From: CAYPHJ01 sp964410485
GTDB lineage: Bacteria; Desulfobacterota; Binatia; UBA9968
Assembly (NCBI GenBank): GCA_964410485.1
Contig: CAYPHJ010000022.1
Span: 1-50,434, forward strand
Direction: 5' to 3'
DNA length: 50,434 nt
Positions 25,483 through 33,913 of this stretch are shown here, piece after piece. The notes under the pieces are model-generated. The model had not been told where the DNA came from, searched no databases, and saw only the letters and a program-made list of their open reading frames with translations. The number at the start of each line of letters is the position of its first letter. The first letter of the stretch is position 1. The translations under genes were made by a program, and so were the position numbers.

Positions 25483-25567
25483 GTAACGATACTGTGTAAT
25501 GATATCTGTTGTTGATCAAGACCTTACAATCCAGGAAAACTCATACGGAACACGGTAACGGGAGGTT

Positions 25568-27187
25568 ATGTCGATGGCCAGAAGAGAAGAACGCTTGATG
25601 GACAATGAAACAAGGCCCGCAAGGAAAAGCCCAATCCAGGATTTACGCGAATGGCTTGAGCGCGTGGAAGAACTCGGCGACCTGGTACGCATCACGCAGC
25701 CGGTTAGCTGCGATGAGGAGATGAGCGCGATCGGCTACCTTGTGGCCAAGCAAAAGCCTTCTCCGGCGGTCTTGTTCGACTCTGTCAAAGGCTACGAAAA
25801 CAGCCCCTTCAAGACACGGCTGTTGTGGAACATCCTTGGCCCAAGCCTCCGGCGTATTGCGCTAACCATGGAAGAGTCCCCGGATACGCCGACCGTTGAG
25901 CTGATCAGGCGCGTCAAGGACAAGCTCAAACACCGGACGCCGCCACGCGAGGTGCCGGAGTCACAGGCTGCGTTTTACGAGAATACACTGACAGGCGACA
26001 AGATTGACCTGACGCAATTACCGATCCCGAAACACTGGCCTTTGGATGGGGGTCGTTACGCTGGAACGGCGGACGCGGTGATCACGCGCGATCCGGACAG
26101 CGGTTATCTGAATGTCGGGACGTACCGCATGATGCTGCAGGGGAAAAAGGAAGTTGGCCTTTATCTTTCGCCCGGCAAAGACGCGCGCTTGCACATCACC
26201 CGCTCCTGGCAAATGGGCAAACCGGTCGAAGTTGCCGCGGCTTGGGGAATCGATCCGCTGTTCATGGTGATTGGTTCACAAACCTTTCCAAAAAACGTTT
26301 CGGAGTATGAATTTGCCGGCGGTATCAAAGGCCAACCGATACCCATTGTCAAAGGCAAAACGACAGACCTTCTGCTGCCGGCGAATGCAGAGTTTGTGGT
26401 CGAGGGAATCATCAGGCCGAACGCAGTCAAAAGCGAAGGGCCCTTCGGGGAGTTTCCCGGATATTACGGGCGCCCGGAGGCCGGTTGCCCACTGGTCGAA
26501 ATCACCGCCGTGCACTATCGTAACAATCCGATATTGACGAATGCGCTGATGGCCGATTATCCATCTAATGAACAGAGCGGGTTTTTTTCTATCATTCGAT
26601 CTGCGCGAATCTGGGATGACCTCGATAAACTCGGCATCCCTGGAATTCAAGGAGTTTACGCGCACCCGGCGGGGGCGGGGGGCTTTGGCATGACAGTTAT
26701 TAGCCTTGAGCAGCGTTATGCCGGCCATGCGGCGCAGACTTTGGCATTGGCGGCTCAAGTGCCTGGCGGGGCATACTATACGAAGTGGATTATAGCCGTA
26801 GACGAAGACGTTGACCCTACGGACATGGATCAAGTGATATGGGCGATGAGCAGCCGCTGCCATCCGATCGACGATATCGACATTTTACGCAACACCTGGA
26901 GCACGTGGTTGGATCCGACGCAGAATCCACCGGAGAAAAGACCCTACGGTTCAAAGGCCCTGATCAATGCTTGCAAAGAGCACCGTTACCTGCCGGTGTT
27001 TTCAAAAAGAACCGCGCTACGGAAGGAAGTTTACGAAAAGGTGGCGGCCGAGTGGAAAAAATTAGGGTTGCCGGGTCAGGCGCCGACCGTTCGGGCATTC
27101 GAAGAAGAAAAGAAAGTTATTTACCACGAGGTCGGCGGCTTCGAGCCGGGCAAACAGCCGGGGGAAGACCCGCAAAAGAAACAGTAG
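25568..27187 (+). CDS. UbiD-family decarboxylase, second copy
   Basis: ATG 25568, with GGGAGG upstream, gives 539 residues. Like the gene at 7616-9214 it has the prenyl-FMN decarboxylase signature, here VVEGIIRPNAVKSEGPFGEF followed by PGYYG at about residues 277-300, and EYEFAGGIKGQPIP before it. The two copies are clearly different in sequence and so probably have different substrates. A class II aldolase precedes it and a strong terminator follows about 75 bp downstream. The C-terminus ends in a charged tail. No UbiX gene is nearby. Confidence 0.9.
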   Translation: MSMARREERLMDNETRPARKSPIQDLREWLERVEELGDLVRITQPVSCDEEMSAIGYLVAKQKPSPAVLFDSVKGYENSPFKTRLLWNILGPSLRRIALTMEESPDTPTVELIRRVKDKLKHRTPPREVPESQAAFYENTLTGDKIDLTQLPIPKHWPLDGGRYAGTADAVITRDPDSGYLNVGTYRMMLQGKKEVGLYLSPGKDARLHITRSWQMGKPVEVAAAWGIDPLFMVIGSQTFPKNVSEYEFAGGIKGQPIPIVKGKTTDLLLPANAEFVVEGIIRPNAVKSEGPFGEFPGYYGRPEAGCPLVEITAVHYRNNPILTNALMADYPSNEQSGFFSIIRSARIWDDLDKLGIPGIQGVYAHPAGAGGFGMTVISLEQRYAGHAAQTLALAAQVPGGAYYTKWIIAVDEDVDPTDMDQVIWAMSSRCHPIDDIDILRNTWSTWLDPTQNPPEKRPYGSKALINACKEHRYLPVFSKRTALRKEVYEKVAAEWKKLGLPGQAPTVRAFEEEKKVIYHEVGGFEPGKQPGEDPQKKQ

Positions 27188-27260
27188 ATCGGGAATCGAT
27201 GTTCGGCCTAAGATGGAACTCTGGATGGACTCTGCGATAGCTATCGTTTGCCACAGCGAA

Positions 27261-27298
27261 AAAAAGCCCCAATCAGCGGTAACTGATCGGGGCTTTTT
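27261..27298. terminator. Strong bidirectional intrinsic terminator
   Basis: AAAAAGCCCCAATCAG (27261-27276) pairs with CTGATCGGGGCTTTTT (27283-27298) with a single mismatch and a 6-nt loop. A-runs and T-runs flank the GC-rich stem on both strands. It separates the convergent UbiD gene (plus) and glnB (minus) and can serve both. Confidence 0.92.
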
Positions 27299-27323
27299 GC
27301 GATCTTCTATATTCGAGAATAAT

Positions 27324-27665
27324 CTAGCTAATCGCCTCCTCCCCCCGTTCGTTGGTTCGGATGCGGATAACTTCCTCAACAGTTGAAACGAAAATCTTCC
27401 CGTCACCGATTTTCCCCGTTTGAGCCGAATCGAGAATCGCTTCTACGATTCGGGGTGCCATCTCGTCCGGCGCCAGAATCTCGACCTTCACCTTGGGCAA
27501 AAAATCAACCGTATACTCGGCGCCCCGGTAAAGCTCGGTGTGCCCCTTCTGCCGCCCGAATCCCTTGACTTCGCTGATGGTCATGCCGGTGATGCCAACC
27601 GAAGTGAGCCTTTGTTTAACTTCATCCAGCTTGAAAGGCTTGATGATCGCCTCGATCTTCTTCAT
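27324..27665 (-). CDS. glnB: PII nitrogen regulatory protein
   Basis: The 113-residue PII protein senses 2-oxoglutarate, ATP/ADP and glutamine status. It regulates glutamine synthetase modification and the ammonium channel. The T-loop carries the uridylylation site Tyr51 in the context HTELYRGAEYTVDF, and the nucleotide-binding stretch TGKIGDGKIFV is intact. It is the last gene of a minus-strand unit after amt and glnA, 54 bp behind glnA. Since amt is in the same unit it could also be called GlnK; sequence alone does not separate the two. Confidence 0.93.
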   Translation of the reverse strand: MKKIEAIIKPFKLDEVKQRLTSVGITGMTISEVKGFGRQKGHTELYRGAEYTVDFLPKVKVEILAPDEMAPRIVEAILDSAQTGKIGDGKIFVSTVEEVIRIRTNERGEEAIS

Positions 27666-27719
27666 TGAGTTCTCCTTCGGATAGAGCTGGCACGTCTTTT
27701 TTGCTCTGGCTCACTGGTA

Positions 27720-29135
27720 TCAAATATCGAAGTACATTGCGAATTCATACGGATGCGGTCTCAGGCGGATGGCATCGACTTCCTTTTTTCGCTTGTAGTC
27801 AAGCCAGGTGTAAATAACGTCTCGTGTGAACACATCCCCTCTCAAGAGAAACTCATGGTCCTTCTCCAGCGCATCGAGAGCTTGATCCAGTGATCCCGGC
27901 ATGGATTTGACTTTGGCGGCCTCCTCGGGCTCGAGCTCATAGAGATCCTTGTCGATGGGCTTCGGCGGCTCAATCTTGTTTCTAATGCCATCCAGCCCCG
28001 CCATCAGCATCGCAGAAAAAGCAAAGTAGGGGTTGCAGCTTGGATCGGGCGTCCTGAACTCCAGTCGCTTGGCCTTCTCGCTTGTCGAGTACATCGGTAT
28101 TCTCACGCAAGCGCTGCGATTTCTCGCTGAATAGACCAGGTTTATGGGTGCTTCGTAGCCCGGGACCAGGCGGCGATACGAGTTGGTGGTCGGTGCGATA
28201 AAGCCGCAAAGCGCATGAGCATGCTTGATCAACCCTCCGATATAGTGGCGCGCTGTGTCGCTGATCAGGCCATAGCCCTTCTTGTCATAGAAAAGATTCT
28301 TGCCGTTCTTCCAAAGGCTCTGGTGCGTATGCATCCCCGAGCCGTTGTCCTGAAACAATGGCTTCGGCATGACAGTAACCACTTTTCCCCGTTGATGCGC
28401 TGTATTTTTCACCACGTATTTGTAGAGCAGCACTTGATCTGCCATTTTGGTGAGCGTGGTGTACCGCATATCGATTTCGGTTTGACCCGCAGTGCCCACC
28501 TCGTGATGATGCACTTCCACCTTGATCCCGCACTTTTCCAAGTTCTTTACCATCTCCGAGCGCAGGTTTTGGTACTGATCCATCGGAGGTACCGGAAAAT
28601 AGCCTTCTTTGTAACGAATCTTGTAGCCGAGGTTTTGCTTGTTATTGCTCCCGGAGTTCCAAAAACCCTCTTCGGAATCGATGTAATAAAAACCATGGTT
28701 TTGTGACTGATCGAAGCGAATGTTGTCAAAGATGAAGAATTCAATCTCCGGCCCCCAGTAGCTGATATCTGCAATTCCGCTGGCTTTCAGATACTTCTCC
28801 GCCTTTTGCGCCACATACCTCGGGTCACGGGTGTAAGGCTCACGGGTCACTGCATCGATCACATTACAGACGAGGCTCAACGTGGGATGCTCGGTGAACG
28901 GATCCATAACTGCGGTATCCGCATCGGGGATCAGCAACATGTCTGATTCGTTGATGGCTTGAAACCCACGGATACTTGAGCCGTCAAAGCCAATGCCCTC
29001 CTCGAACAATTCCGCCGTGAGCTCGGCTGCTGGAATTGAAAAGTGCTGCCACAACCCGGGCACGTCGATGAACTTGAAATCCACAATCTCCACTTTGTTC
29101 TTTTTCACTAAATCTAGTGCATCCTTTACGGCCAT
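27720..29135 (-). CDS. glnA: Glutamine synthetase, type I
   Basis: ATG 29135, with AAGGAG 9 nt upstream, gives 471 residues; GTG 29144 touches the ribosome site and is less likely. The enzyme makes glutamine from glutamate, ammonia and ATP. Visible landmarks are GFDGSSIRGF near the N-terminus, HHHEVGTAGQTEID, the ATP-site MPKPLFQDNGSGMHTHQS and RIPMYSTSEKAKR. Tyr399 in KDLYELEPEE corresponds to the adenylylation tyrosine, so control by a GlnE-type adenylyltransferase is expected. It lies between amt and glnB, all minus strand. Confidence 0.96.
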   Translation of the reverse strand: MAVKDALDLVKKNKVEIVDFKFIDVPGLWQHFSIPAAELTAELFEEGIGFDGSSIRGFQAINESDMLLIPDADTAVMDPFTEHPTLSLVCNVIDAVTREPYTRDPRYVAQKAEKYLKASGIADISYWGPEIEFFIFDNIRFDQSQNHGFYYIDSEEGFWNSGSNNKQNLGYKIRYKEGYFPVPPMDQYQNLRSEMVKNLEKCGIKVEVHHHEVGTAGQTEIDMRYTTLTKMADQVLLYKYVVKNTAHQRGKVVTVMPKPLFQDNGSGMHTHQSLWKNGKNLFYDKKGYGLISDTARHYIGGLIKHAHALCGFIAPTTNSYRRLVPGYEAPINLVYSARNRSACVRIPMYSTSEKAKRLEFRTPDPSCNPYFAFSAMLMAGLDGIRNKIEPPKPIDKDLYELEPEEAAKVKSMPGSLDQALDALEKDHEFLLRGDVFTRDVIYTWLDYKRKKEVDAIRLRPHPYEFAMYFDI

Positions 29136-29326
29136 ATGTCTCACTCCTTTTTTCTTCTACCTTTTTTCATTTTCTTTAGTCAGAAATTGGACCCGCAATT
29201 CTCTATCACATTCCCTTGCTCGCAGCCATAGCCGTCCACGCTACAGATTTCAACTTAAAAGGTTCGCTGTTGTTCAGGAGCGGTTCGCAACCCGAACCCC
29301 GAGGCTTTGACTTCACGGAAATGGGC

Positions 29327-30724
29327 CTACTCGTAGGCGCGCTCGTTGTGTTGCGTCAAATCCAAGCCCATGCGCTCTTCCTCGTCTCCAACGCGAAGGC
29401 CCATTATAGCTTTGACCAACGAAAGCAGAATGTAAGTCCCCACGACCGCCAGAACCCAAGTGGCCGCGACAGAAACGATCTGGATCCAGAGCTGTTCCGG
29501 GTTGCCAAAAAACAGACCGTCGTTTCCGGCGGCGTTTACTGCCTTCGACGCAAAAAGCCCCGTGGCCAACGCTCCCCAGGTTCCGCCCACGCCGTGCACG
29601 CCGACGACATCGAGCGAGTCATCATAGCCGAGTCGCGGCTTAAGATTACAGGCGACCGAACACAGAACACCCGCACCCGTGCCGATCAAAATCGCCGATA
29701 CAGGGCCGACAAACCCTGCGCCCGGAGTTATTGCGACTAAACCCGCTACCGCTCCGCTTGCTGCTCCCAGCACCGTCGGCTTGCCGCGAAAAATCCAATC
29801 CATTCCCATCCATGAAATAACCGCCGCCGACGCGGCAAGATGCGTTACCACGAAGGCGGAGGTGGCGATACCATCCGCTGCAAGAGCGCTGCCTGCATTG
29901 AAACCGAACCACCCGACCCAGAGAAGCGCCGCGCCGATCACACTGAAGGGAAGATTGTGCGGCGGCATCGCTTCCTGACCGTATCCGATGCGCCGGCCAT
30001 ACATAATCGCTGCCACGAGAGCAGAGGCGCCCGAGCTGATGTGCACGACTGTGCCACCGGCGAAGTCTAGAGCACCCATCTCGCGCATCCAGCCGCCCTC
30101 CCCCCACACCCAATGCGCTAACGGATCGTAGATAAACGTCGCCCACAGCACGATAAAGACCAAAAAAGGGCCAAACCTGACGCGCTCTGCAAAAGCACCG
30201 GTGATGAGCGCCACAGTAATGACCGCGAACATCATCTGAAAGATCATAAACGCGGCGTGCGGAATGGTCTCGGCGTAGTCGGGATTGGGCTCTGCGCCGA
30301 CACCGCTCAATGCAAACCACTCGAGGCCACCGATGATTCCACCTTTGTCAGGCCCGAACGCGAGTGTGTAACCCCAAAGAGCCCATTGCACACTGATGAC
30401 GGCGACAATAATAAAGGTTTGCATGATCGTGCCGAGAACGTTTTTTCGCCGCACGAGACCGCCATAAAAAAGAAACAACCCAGGAATGCTCATCATCAGC
30501 ACCAAAGCCGCGCATGTCAGTATCCAGGCTGTATCTCCCGTGTCGACTTTGGTTTGTGCGGCGGTCGACGCGACGGTCGCAGCATCTGCAGCTGGCGCCG
30601 GCACGATCATGCCGGTGCCGGGTGACACGGCAGGTGATTCCTGCGCGACAGCGTGGGGTGCGAAGCAAATAAAAAGGGACAAAAACAATAGGAAGGCAAA
30701 TAACGGCTTTCGCGTTGCGACCAC
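29327..30724 (-). CDS. amt: Ammonium transporter
   Basis: GTG 30724 was chosen because GGGAGG lies 6 nt upstream and the protein then begins with a signal peptide ending near PHAVAQE. The product has about 465 residues. Amt hallmarks follow: eleven membrane helices, DTAWILTCAALVLMMSIPGL at the first helix, GGLEWF, DFAGGTVVHISSGASALV, and HGVGGTWGALATG with the pore His pair. It imports ammonium and is gated by PII, encoded two genes downstream. A sigma-54 promoter lies 52-67 bp upstream of this start. Confidence 0.94.
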   Translation of the reverse strand: MVATRKPLFAFLLFLSLFICFAPHAVAQESPAVSPGTGMIVPAPAADAATVASTAAQTKVDTGDTAWILTCAALVLMMSIPGLFLFYGGLVRRKNVLGTIMQTFIIVAVISVQWALWGYTLAFGPDKGGIIGGLEWFALSGVGAEPNPDYAETIPHAAFMIFQMMFAVITVALITGAFAERVRFGPFLVFIVLWATFIYDPLAHWVWGEGGWMREMGALDFAGGTVVHISSGASALVAAIMYGRRIGYGQEAMPPHNLPFSVIGAALLWVGWFGFNAGSALAADGIATSAFVVTHLAASAAVISWMGMDWIFRGKPTVLGAASGAVAGLVAITPGAGFVGPVSAILIGTGAGVLCSVACNLKPRLGYDDSLDVVGVHGVGGTWGALATGLFASKAVNAAGNDGLFFGNPEQLWIQIVSVAATWVLAVVGTYILLSLVKAIMGLRVGDEEERMGLDLTQHNERAYE

Positions 30725-30775
30725 GATATCCCTCCCGCTTGCGAAAAATGCCCGAGTGAAATTTAAGTTTCCAAG

Positions 30776-30791
30776 CGCAACAGACGTGCCA
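30776..30791 (-). promoter_or_regulatory. Sigma-54 (RpoN) promoter of amt-glnA-glnB
   Basis: On the minus strand the sequence reads TGGCACGTCTGTTGCG, matching the -24/-12 consensus TGGCAC-N5-TTGC exactly. Transcription would start near 30764, about 40 nt before the GTG of amt. Sigma-54 control with NtrC-type activation under nitrogen limitation is the textbook arrangement for these genes. No clear pair of NtrC sites could be assigned by eye. Confidence 0.85.
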
Positions 30792-30861
30792 CTGTGAACA
30801 CGCACTGAAAGAATTTACTTTTCAAATGGTTAAGCTAAAGCGCGGAGCAGGAAGGTGGGTT

Positions 30862-30886
30862 CGCCTGCCTAATTATTAGGCAGGCG
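30862..30886. repeat. Nearly perfect 25-bp palindrome with overlapping partial copy
   Basis: CGCCTGCCTAAT, one central base, then ATTAGGCAGGCG form a perfect 12-bp inverted repeat. The right arm can also pair with GCCTAATAATT that follows to 30896, giving two mutually exclusive hairpins. It lies upstream of the sigma-54 promoter and behind ispH. It may be an operator, an ispH terminator or a foldback; there is no T-run. Confidence 0.7.
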
Positions 30887-30941
30887 CCTAATAATTGTGC
30901 GAATGGAATTCGTGGTTTTTCGCCTTGGGCGTGTACCCCAT

Positions 30942-31880
30942 CTAACTCGGCTCGGATATTTCTGGCGGCAAGGCGAAATGGATGTTTTCCTCCGTAAAGC
31001 CGAGATCGGCCACCTCGGCACCTTGCCTGCGAAAAACCTCCAGAGCTTCTTGAACCAAAGCGTCCGGCACCGACGCTCCTGAAGTAATGCCAACCCGACG
31101 AGCACCTTCAAGCCACTGGGATTGAATGGCGCGACAGTCCTCAATCAGATGGGCCTCGACCCCCTGTGCGCGCGCCACTTTGGCAAGTTGATTTGAGTTC
31201 TCGCTGTTTCGAGAGCCGATAACCAGCATTAGATCGACCTCCCTGGCAAGCTGTTTCACAGCATCCTGGCGATTTTGCGTGGCGTAACAAATATCTTCCT
31301 TAGCGGGGGTAATCAAGCGAGGAAATCTTTGTTTCAAGACATCGACCACTTCCCGCGTATCATCGACGCTCAGCGTGGTCTGCGTCAGGACGACGAGTCT
31401 GTCCGGCTCTGGAATGTCCACCGTCTTGGCGTCATCCACATCTGCCACGATACGAATTCGGTCCGGCGCCTCGCCGCGAGTACCGACAATCTCATCGTGG
31501 CTTTCATGGCCAACCAAAATGATCCAATAGCCCTGGCCAGCAAACTTGCGTACCTCACGGTGGACTTTGTCCACCAGAGGACAGGTGGCATCAATGATAA
31601 TCTGCAACCGCTTGGCTCGTGCCTGCTCCCATACGCCGGGTGCAACACCATGGGCACTGAAAACTAATCGCGCGCCCGCCGGGACCTCAGCCAACGACTG
31701 CACGAAATGCACGCCTCGCCCGGTAAACTCCCGCACCACGTGTTGATTGTGGACAATTTCATGAAACACGTAGACAGGAGGCCCATGCCGCTGGAGCGCG
31801 CGTTCCACGCTTTCGATTGCCATCTCCACGCCCGCGCAGAACCCGCGAGGCCGCGCCAAAATGACTTTCTCGATTGCCAT
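30942..31880 (-). CDS. ispH: 4-hydroxy-3-methylbut-2-enyl diphosphate reductase
   Basis: IspH makes IPP and DMAPP in the last step of the MEP isoprenoid pathway, using a [4Fe-4S] cluster. The protein has 312 residues. The three cluster cysteines are Cys15 (RGFCAGV), Cys100 (DATCPLVDKVH) and Cys198 (EDICYATQNRQ). The substrate-binding histidines lie in HEIVHNQHV and GHESHDE, with TQTTLS and SGASVPD further on. The ATG has GAGGTGA upstream. It is alone on its transcript as far as can be seen. Confidence 0.95.
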   Translation of the reverse strand: MAIEKVILARPRGFCAGVEMAIESVERALQRHGPPVYVFHEIVHNQHVVREFTGRGVHFVQSLAEVPAGARLVFSAHGVAPGVWEQARAKRLQIIIDATCPLVDKVHREVRKFAGQGYWIILVGHESHDEIVGTRGEAPDRIRIVADVDDAKTVDIPEPDRLVVLTQTTLSVDDTREVVDVLKQRFPRLITPAKEDICYATQNRQDAVKQLAREVDLMLVIGSRNSENSNQLAKVARAQGVEAHLIEDCRAIQSQWLEGARRVGITSGASVPDALVQEALEVFRRQGAEVADLGFTEENIHFALPPEISEPS

Positions 31881-32185
31881 AGGATCACCTCAAAGTCTGA
31901 AGTAACGAGTTCAAACTGTCAACCCGCACAAGCCTTGTGGACCGCGAGATCCCTGCACTGCTATGTCCAAGATTTCTCGCCGGCTGCGCAAATTCTGTTA
32001 TGTTCGATAATCCCGCATACGAAGATTTGTTCGCGCCAAGACACCAAGAACGCCAGGTTCGGAGTGTTTTTTTCCTGTGCGGCCCGTGCGTCCCTTCGAC
32101 TGCCCCAGGGCATGCTTTGCGGTAGTTATTCCGCATTTTCTTGTTGTGGCGTAACCGCGCCAGGTTCTTTGAGGACCGGCCACCT
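31881..32185. other. 305-bp spacer without a convincing gene
   Basis: Short frames exist on both strands, but none has protein-like composition together with a ribosome site. The stretch around 32030-32055 (CGCCAAGACACCAAGAACG) looks like a degenerate word array of the CCAAGAACG kind. The stretch 32090-32125 resembles the ACTGCCCCAGGGCATGCTTTG type of dispersed repeat remnant. Confidence 0.5.
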
Positions 32186-33250
32186 CTACAGCAACGCGAT
32201 AATTTTCTCCGCCGCGACGCCCGCGCCGTCGAGATCAACCGCCGGCCAGTTTTGTTCCTTCTCCTGTAAGCGGCGCAGGTAGGGCGCCAAATTGCCCCGC
32301 CGCAACTCCTCTTGGGAAATAAATTCTACTGTCGCGCAATCACGCAGAGCCTCGGCCAACTTGAAGTACTCCGGAAAGTCGTTTCGTTCAGTGCATAGGG
32401 TTGGCACACGGTGAGCAATGACATCAGCAACGATGCCATATCCCGGTTTGGTCACCACAACATCTGCCGCACACACCAAGTCGTGGTAATGGCGTTGCCT
32501 AGCCGGCAGGGTCACGAGGTTGTCATCCCGCTCTGCGCTGGAGTCGGTCGCGACAAAGACAAACTGGCGGAGTTTTTTAAACTCGCCCCAAGGCAAGCGC
32601 TTGAGACCCAATCCACCAAAACTCAAAAGGACCACCGTGGCCTCTTGCGGCAGGCCGAAAGCCTTTCGTGCTTCGCTTTTGCTTAAAGTGGAACGTCGCG
32701 CAATCCAAGGAATGGATTCTTGCCTGGAGAAAACATTCATGTCACAAGGGTAGGGTAGAGCCAGCGCCAAAACCGCCTTGCTGTAGAATTGCCCCATTTC
32801 ATCGACGAGCGGCGCAAATCCCGGATGCTCGCTCAAGAAAGAACGATAAATCCATTCCCACGTAAAGTTAGTCACCGCCACTGATGGAATGGACAGACGA
32901 GATGCGATTTCGAAGCACAGCGCCGGAATATCGCCCACGATCAGACGCACATCATGTTGGCGAATGTAGGCATTCTCTGTTTCGATGATTGCCGGCAAGC
33001 GATCGCGTAAATGTTCGCAGGCCCGTAACGTTGCCTGGACATCCATGGCCAAACTGTCGCCCTGAACCATGCCAATATCGATCGCCCGCCGTGAATCGAT
33101 GACGGACTCATGAAATAGCCATTGCGGAGCTGTGCTACGGACATGAACCACCATGTCAGGCCGGCACATTCTGAGCGAGTCTATGACCAGACTCGATCGC
33201 ACTGCATGGCCGAAACCGTGACCGGTAATATAGTACAGAATTGAACTCAA
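32186..33250 (-). CDS. GT-B-fold glycosyltransferase-like protein
   Basis: The 354-residue soluble protein begins YYITGHGFGHAVRS, the Gly/His-rich N-terminal loop of GT-B glycosyltransferases and of the N-terminal domain of L-arabinokinase-like proteins. The C-terminal half has LSFGGLGLKRLPW, and DVVVTKPGYGIVADVIAHRVP, the nucleotide-sugar-binding region of MurG/UGT-like enzymes. The start is TTG 33250; an in-frame stop lies not far upstream and no better start is present. Donor and acceptor are unknown. It stands between ispH and the cold-shock gene. Confidence 0.75.
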   Translation of the reverse strand: MSSILYYITGHGFGHAVRSSLVIDSLRMCRPDMVVHVRSTAPQWLFHESVIDSRRAIDIGMVQGDSLAMDVQATLRACEHLRDRLPAIIETENAYIRQHDVRLIVGDIPALCFEIASRLSIPSVAVTNFTWEWIYRSFLSEHPGFAPLVDEMGQFYSKAVLALALPYPCDMNVFSRQESIPWIARRSTLSKSEARKAFGLPQEATVVLLSFGGLGLKRLPWGEFKKLRQFVFVATDSSAERDDNLVTLPARQRHYHDLVCAADVVVTKPGYGIVADVIAHRVPTLCTERNDFPEYFKLAEALRDCATVEFISQEELRRGNLAPYLRRLQEKEQNWPAVDLDGAGVAAEKIIALL

Positions 33251-33373
33251 ACGGGCTTTCGATATATGTATGCTTGAGTCATAAAACTATGGACAGAGCG
33301 GCGACTTGTCAAGCTTGGCAAAGGAATTGCCGGCCCAGGTTGAAACAGCCAGAGCGGCAAAGGGAGTCTTAGT

Positions 33374-33577
33374 ATGACTGGGACGATCAAGAAGATCATG
33401 CGCCAAAAGGGCTATGGCTTCATCGCGCCGGATGATGGCAGTGAGGACGTTTTCTTTCATCGGGGAAGCCTCGCGCCGCGCAACCAAATTGAGGATTTCA
33501 ATGAGGGCGATACAGTCCAATTTCAAACAAGAAAGGGCGAAAAAGGCCCTGTGGCATTCGATCTCAAACTACGTTGA
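33374..33577 (+). CDS. Cold-shock domain protein
   Basis: This 67-residue single-domain OB-fold protein binds single-stranded RNA and DNA. RNP1 is KGYGFI (residues 12-17) and RNP2 is DVFFH (residues 25-29). AAGGGAG lies 8 nt upstream of the ATG. It begins a plus-strand group with the frameshifted gene, a class II aldolase homologue and a ModA-like protein, though these seem functionally unrelated. Which Csp paralogue it is cannot be told. Confidence 0.95.
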   Translation: MTGTIKKIMRQKGYGFIAPDDGSEDVFFHRGSLAPRNQIEDFNEGDTVQFQTRKGEKGPVAFDLKLR

Positions 33578-33597
33578 TTTCGCTTGGGAGAATCGTT

Positions 33598-33913
33598 ATG
33601 GACAGATTTCAATCGCTCACGCCGAACCGATTGTTGTTCGACCTTGCGGCCCGGCTCGGCTCGTTGGAGGGTTATTTGTACGGCGGAGGAAAAAGTCGAC
33701 CCGAGCTATCTGCCCAACTGGTTACAAAATATTGAGCGGGAGTTCGAAATTCTCCCGCCGCAAGCACGCAACGAAGTCCGGCGCGACTACATCGAGCTTT
33801 TAGGAAAAGTCCAGGCTCTGCTGCGGGGGCTCTACGGCGAGAACGATGGAAACACTGAGAAACTAACCGCGATGATTGCCGCAGCGAGAAGGGGAGAGGC
33901 CAATGGGAGCTGA
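33598..33913 (+). pseudogene. Small conserved-looking gene interrupted by a frameshift
   Basis: ATG 33598 with GGGAG upstream opens a frame coding MDRFQSLTPNRLLFDLAARL and continuing to GSLEGYLYG, but it stops at about 33735. From about 33685 the +1 frame continues convincingly (EEKVDPSYLPNWLQNIEREF and onward, rich in helix-forming residues) to a stop at 33913. That stop overlaps the ATG of the next gene, as in real operons. Joined near GGCGGAGGAAAAA (33674-33690) the two parts give about 104 residues. A single-base error in assembly, a real mutation or programmed frameshifting could explain it. The function is unknown. Confidence 0.6.

Noticed and set aside
27689..27704. TGGCAC...TTGC on the plus strand between glnA and glnB
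   Set aside because: Spacing is two bases too long for sigma-54 and it points against the genes.
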